DNA of 64,000 bases from positions 56,823 through 120,822 of the forward strand of contig NZ_FOQF01000008.1 in NCBI RefSeq assembly GCF_900113655.1, given 5' to 3'. Below, in pieces: positions 62,236-64,000 of the stretch. Position numbers and translations under genes: made by a program. The notes below the pieces were generated by a model that did not search any database, was not told the origin of the DNA, and saw only the letters and a list, made by a program, of their open reading frames with translations. Within the stretch, counting starts at the first letter, position 1, and the number at the start of each line of letters is the position of its first letter. Origin of the DNA: Pseudobutyrivibrio sp. OR37. Lineage in GTDB: Bacteria > Bacillota > Clostridia > Lachnospirales > Lachnospiraceae.

Positions 62236-63636
62236 TTATCCACCAATTTTCCTAAGCTTTACGCCTTCTTCACTTTTTTCAATCTCTACTCGCTCATACA
62301 GTTCCTGAATTGTAACATGATGATCGTCGACTGAAATATTACTTCCGGCATATAATCTTCTAAAAACTTTTATAGTTGCGCCACGGCCAGACAAAATTAC
62401 ATCCTTAAGTCTGCCAAGCTTTTTTGTTTCTTCTAGGACAACTGCCTCATCTCTGATTCTAACTCTAAGCAGCTGCATTCTACGAGGATCTTCTTTATAG
62501 TTAATTCCTCGTTCCTCACCTAGTCTATCAAATTCTTCGATGCCCTTTTTAATCTTTTGGACATTCTCATTTATTGCCTGAATCTTCTTTGCAAGTATTT
62601 CGTATTCAGTAGCTTTTTCAACATCAATTCCTACAGCAACGTTTGTTGTAGTTCCGAAGGCATTACCAATATCATTTACCTCGATGCCCTGGACTGCTGA
62701 AACGTAGCCACCTATTATGGACGCATTGTTACCGTTAAGCTCGATACGACCATCGCAAGAAACCTTGCTTTTGAAGAAATAATCTGCTGTGATATCGCCG
62801 CCACATGTAACGATTGCATACTCAACAAACTGTGCTGTAACAGAGCCTCTGCAATCTATGATTGTTTTCTCATTACCCTTAACACCAGATAATAGGAACA
62901 AATCTTTTCCGGCCTTAATGTCGCAATCCTCAATCAGACCGTGAATAATTACATTTCCAGCAGCATCAATAACGGCGCCATCATGCACACCACCGTGCAC
63001 GATGACATCGCCGTTGAATTTAATGTTTCCTGTTTCGATTCCTACATCCCCTTTAACCTCGTGTACTGGAGATATATTAATCTTACCCTGATTAACCTCA
63101 ATCTTACCTGTGATTTTAGCTGTGTAGGTAAGATTGTCCGCAGACCTGTCGAAGCCTCTTCCGATAAGTGGAGGAAGGTCTCTAACTGGCTTTGGTTCAA
63201 GTATCTGACCTCTTACAGACATACCACGACTTCCCTGTACGGCAGGATGATATGTTGCAATAACGTCTCCCTCTTGTATTGTTTCAATTGTTTTTATACT
63301 CATGTAATCAGCCGTACCATCTGGTCGGATGGTAGGCTTACGATTAACAGTTGTATCAAAATGATATTCAAAATATCCTGGAGTGCCCTGCTGTTGTGCA
63401 GTACCTTCTGCAACCTTGATAGGCCTTCCATAAATAGGACTATTGGACAATCTGACCAGCATATCCTGATCAATTCCAAAGGTAATATTTGCATTACTCA
63501 AGAACCCAAGCAACTGAGCTGCAGTAAACTTGGGCACTTCATTCTTTCCGTCTGGAATCTTAAAAGTCATAGTGGCTTCTAAGCCGTTCGATGAGACTTG
63601 AATTTTTGGTGCAAATGCATTAATTGGCGTTGCCAT
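62236..63636 (-). CDS. fapA: FapA family (DUF342) polymer-forming protein
   Basis: The 466-residue protein has an N-terminal FapA/DUF342 domain (about 20-190, with IQEGDVIATYHPAVQGSRGMSV), a right-handed beta-helix of short repeats (about 210-345: GNIKFNGDVIVHGGVHDG, GNVIIHGLIEDCDIKAG) and a C-terminal coiled coil. Beta-helices of this kind polymerise like bactofilins and can organise the cell surface or flagella; the precise role is unclear. The ATG at 63636 is preceded by GGGGGA. The longer frame to 63780 runs through insertion-sequence DNA and is rejected. The native promoter region is interrupted by the insertion sequence. Confidence 0.88.
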   Translation of the reverse strand: MATPINAFAPKIQVSSNGLEATMTFKIPDGKNEVPKFTAAQLLGFLSNANITFGIDQDMLVRLSNSPIYGRPIKVAEGTAQQQGTPGYFEYHFDTTVNRKPTIRPDGTADYMSIKTIETIQEGDVIATYHPAVQGSRGMSVRGQILEPKPVRDLPPLIGRGFDRSADNLTYTAKITGKIEVNQGKINISPVHEVKGDVGIETGNIKFNGDVIVHGGVHDGAVIDAAGNVIIHGLIEDCDIKAGKDLFLLSGVKGNEKTIIDCRGSVTAQFVEYAIVTCGGDITADYFFKSKVSCDGRIELNGNNASIIGGYVSAVQGIEVNDIGNAFGTTTNVAVGIDVEKATEYEILAKKIQAINENVQKIKKGIEEFDRLGEERGINYKEDPRRMQLLRVRIRDEAVVLEETKKLGRLKDVILSGRGATIKVFRRLYAGSNISVDDHHVTIQELYERVEIEKSEEGVKLRKIGG

Positions 63637-63685
63637 AAGTCCCCCAAATAAAAAACTTGTTATAGGCGTTTGCAAAACGCCACAA

Positions 63686-63711
63686 GCCGCGTAAATGCGG
63701 CATTTTTTGTT
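63686..63711 (+). terminator. Terminator-like hairpin at the insertion sequence edge
   Basis: GCCGC-GTAAAT-GCGGC is followed by ATTTTTTG on the plus strand, so it would stop transcription entering the element from the fapA side. This is a common self-protection feature of insertion sequences. Confidence 0.65.
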
Positions 63712-63720
63712 AACTAAAAA

Positions 63721-63795
63721 AGAATAACTCCCCACTGATATGGTACAATAGAATTGACGAGAAACCACTGTACTAACCAAGAAAGGAGTTATTCT
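63721..63795 (+). promoter_or_regulatory. Inverted repeat that can hide the transposase ribosome-binding site
   Basis: AGAATAACTCC (63721-63731) and GGAGTTATTCT (63785-63795) are perfect inverted repeats. The right arm contains the GGAG of the transposase ribosome-binding site. A transcript started outside the element would fold and block translation, while one started inside would not. Confidence 0.6.
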
Positions 63796-63802
63796 GATAT
63801 AT

Positions 63803-64000
63803 ATGATACCATATAAACAGCTTTCTTTGGCTGATATTTATTCAGACTGCCAAGATAAACTTGAAAATGACAAGCCTGCGTTTCTGGCTCTATTAGAAAC
63901 CTATATCAATCTTGATGAAATTATCCCGATTTCTTTCAGAAATCATTTCTATGCATCAACGGGCAGAACCCGTAAATACCCTTTGCAAGCGTTACTTTGG
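63803..64000 (+). CDS. Transposase, IS1182-like, N-terminal fragment (gene continues beyond window)
   Basis: An ATG at 63803 opens 66 codons that run in frame to the window end: MIPYKQLSLADIYSDCQDKL, then ETYINLDEIIPISFRNHFY, then TGRTRKYPLQALLW. The IPxSFxxxFY-GRxRKYPLxALLW pattern is typical of the N-terminus of IS1182/IS5-related transposases. AAAGGAG lies upstream with somewhat long spacing. The DDE catalytic domain is outside the window, so completeness cannot be judged. Confidence 0.8.
   Translation, partial: MIPYKQLSLADIYSDCQDKLENDKPAFLALLETYINLDEIIPISFRNHFYASTGRTRKYPLQALLW

Larger units (their letters stand above)
63655..64000 (+). mobile_element. Insertion sequence, left part (IS1182-like), right end outside window
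   Basis: DNA from about 63655 onward carries a transposase gene reading out of the window. Near its left edge are two adjacent hairpins, GGCGTTT-GCA-AAACGCC (63665-63681) and GCCGC-GTAAAT-GCGGC (63686-63701, followed by TTTTTT). An 11-base inverted repeat (63721-63731 and 63785-63795) follows. The exact left end and target duplication cannot be fixed without the right end. The element sits within about 20 bases of the fapA ribosome-binding site. Confidence 0.75.

Noticed and set aside
62941..63582. Plus-strand open frame of 213 codons inside fapA
   Set aside because: It is antisense to a clear DUF342 protein, and its sequence is rich in Cys, Tyr and Asn with no recognisable motif.
63637..63780. 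N-terminal extension of FapA to 63780
   Set aside because: The frame passes through insertion-sequence hairpins, and a well-placed ATG with GGGGGA lies at 63636.

Overview
The window looks like a chromosomal segment of a low-to-mid-GC, anaerobic, polysaccharide-degrading Lachnospiraceae bacterium of the Butyrivibrio/Pseudobutyrivibrio type. This is an inference from content: a xylo-oligosaccharide locus with YesMN/LplB/YtcP-type parts, a complete Ech-type energy-converting NiFe hydrogenase, FMN and TPP riboswitches on ECF transporters, several c-di-GMP enzymes, and strong AGGAGG ribosome-binding sites. Most genes lie on the minus strand. No rRNA, tRNA or CRISPR array was seen.

Layout. 1-13.9 kb: xylan/xylo-oligosaccharide utilisation. 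A GH8 exo-oligoxylanase (cut by the window edge), a CUT1 ABC importer (lipoprotein plus two permeases), a YesN/YesM two-component system, GH43, an SGNH esterase, GH3 and a YesL-like DUF624 protein. 14.0-17.6 kb: a self-contained five-gene cassette with its own terminator. It encodes three small helical proteins, a lipoprotein and a lipase whose catalytic domain is N-terminal; it reads as a type VII-secretion (T7SSb) lipase toxin with reverse domain order, Lap-like partners and a candidate lipoprotein immunity factor. 17.7-22.3 kb: a second CUT1 sugar importer preceded by a GntR/FCD regulator; both promoters carry the same palindrome. 22.4-29.6 kb: riboswitch-controlled ribU, a degenerate 71-bp tandem array, a Na/Pi symporter, hflX, TPP-riboswitch thiT, then ispE-gntR-DUF1934. 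29.7-40.6 kb: a conserved Lachnospiraceae protein of unknown function, a frameshifted XRE regulator, an alpha/beta hydrolase, a large FeS/FAD oxidoreductase with hypB, a secreted transglutaminase-like protein, and a wall-anchored adhesin with its sortase. 40.7-48.4 kb: glyA, a GGDEF-EAL protein, ilvE, and a membrane EAL protein with a flavin reductase. 48.4-53.7 kb: echABCDEF. 53.9-55.0 kb: an HD-GYP protein. 55.1-60.7 kb: a nucleoside (BMP-type) ABC importer with cytidine deaminase; its first permease gene is split by a frameshift. 60.7-63.6 kb: a zinc-ribbon/TPR protein, a 48-residue small protein and FapA. 63.7 kb to the end: the left part of an insertion sequence.

How it fits together. 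Xylan fragments would be imported by the first ABC system, cut in the cytoplasm by GH8/GH43/GH3 and deacetylated by the SGNH esterase under YesMN control. Fermentation-derived reduced ferredoxin would feed Ech to make H2 and an ion gradient, with HypB inserting nickel. Across the region, at least eight copies of a two-hairpin palindromic repeat sit at gene ends, where several double as intrinsic terminators.

The two most unusual items are the reverse-architecture T7SS lipase cassette and the dispersed two-hairpin repeat. All product names rest on reading motifs in the translated sequence; no database search was run.
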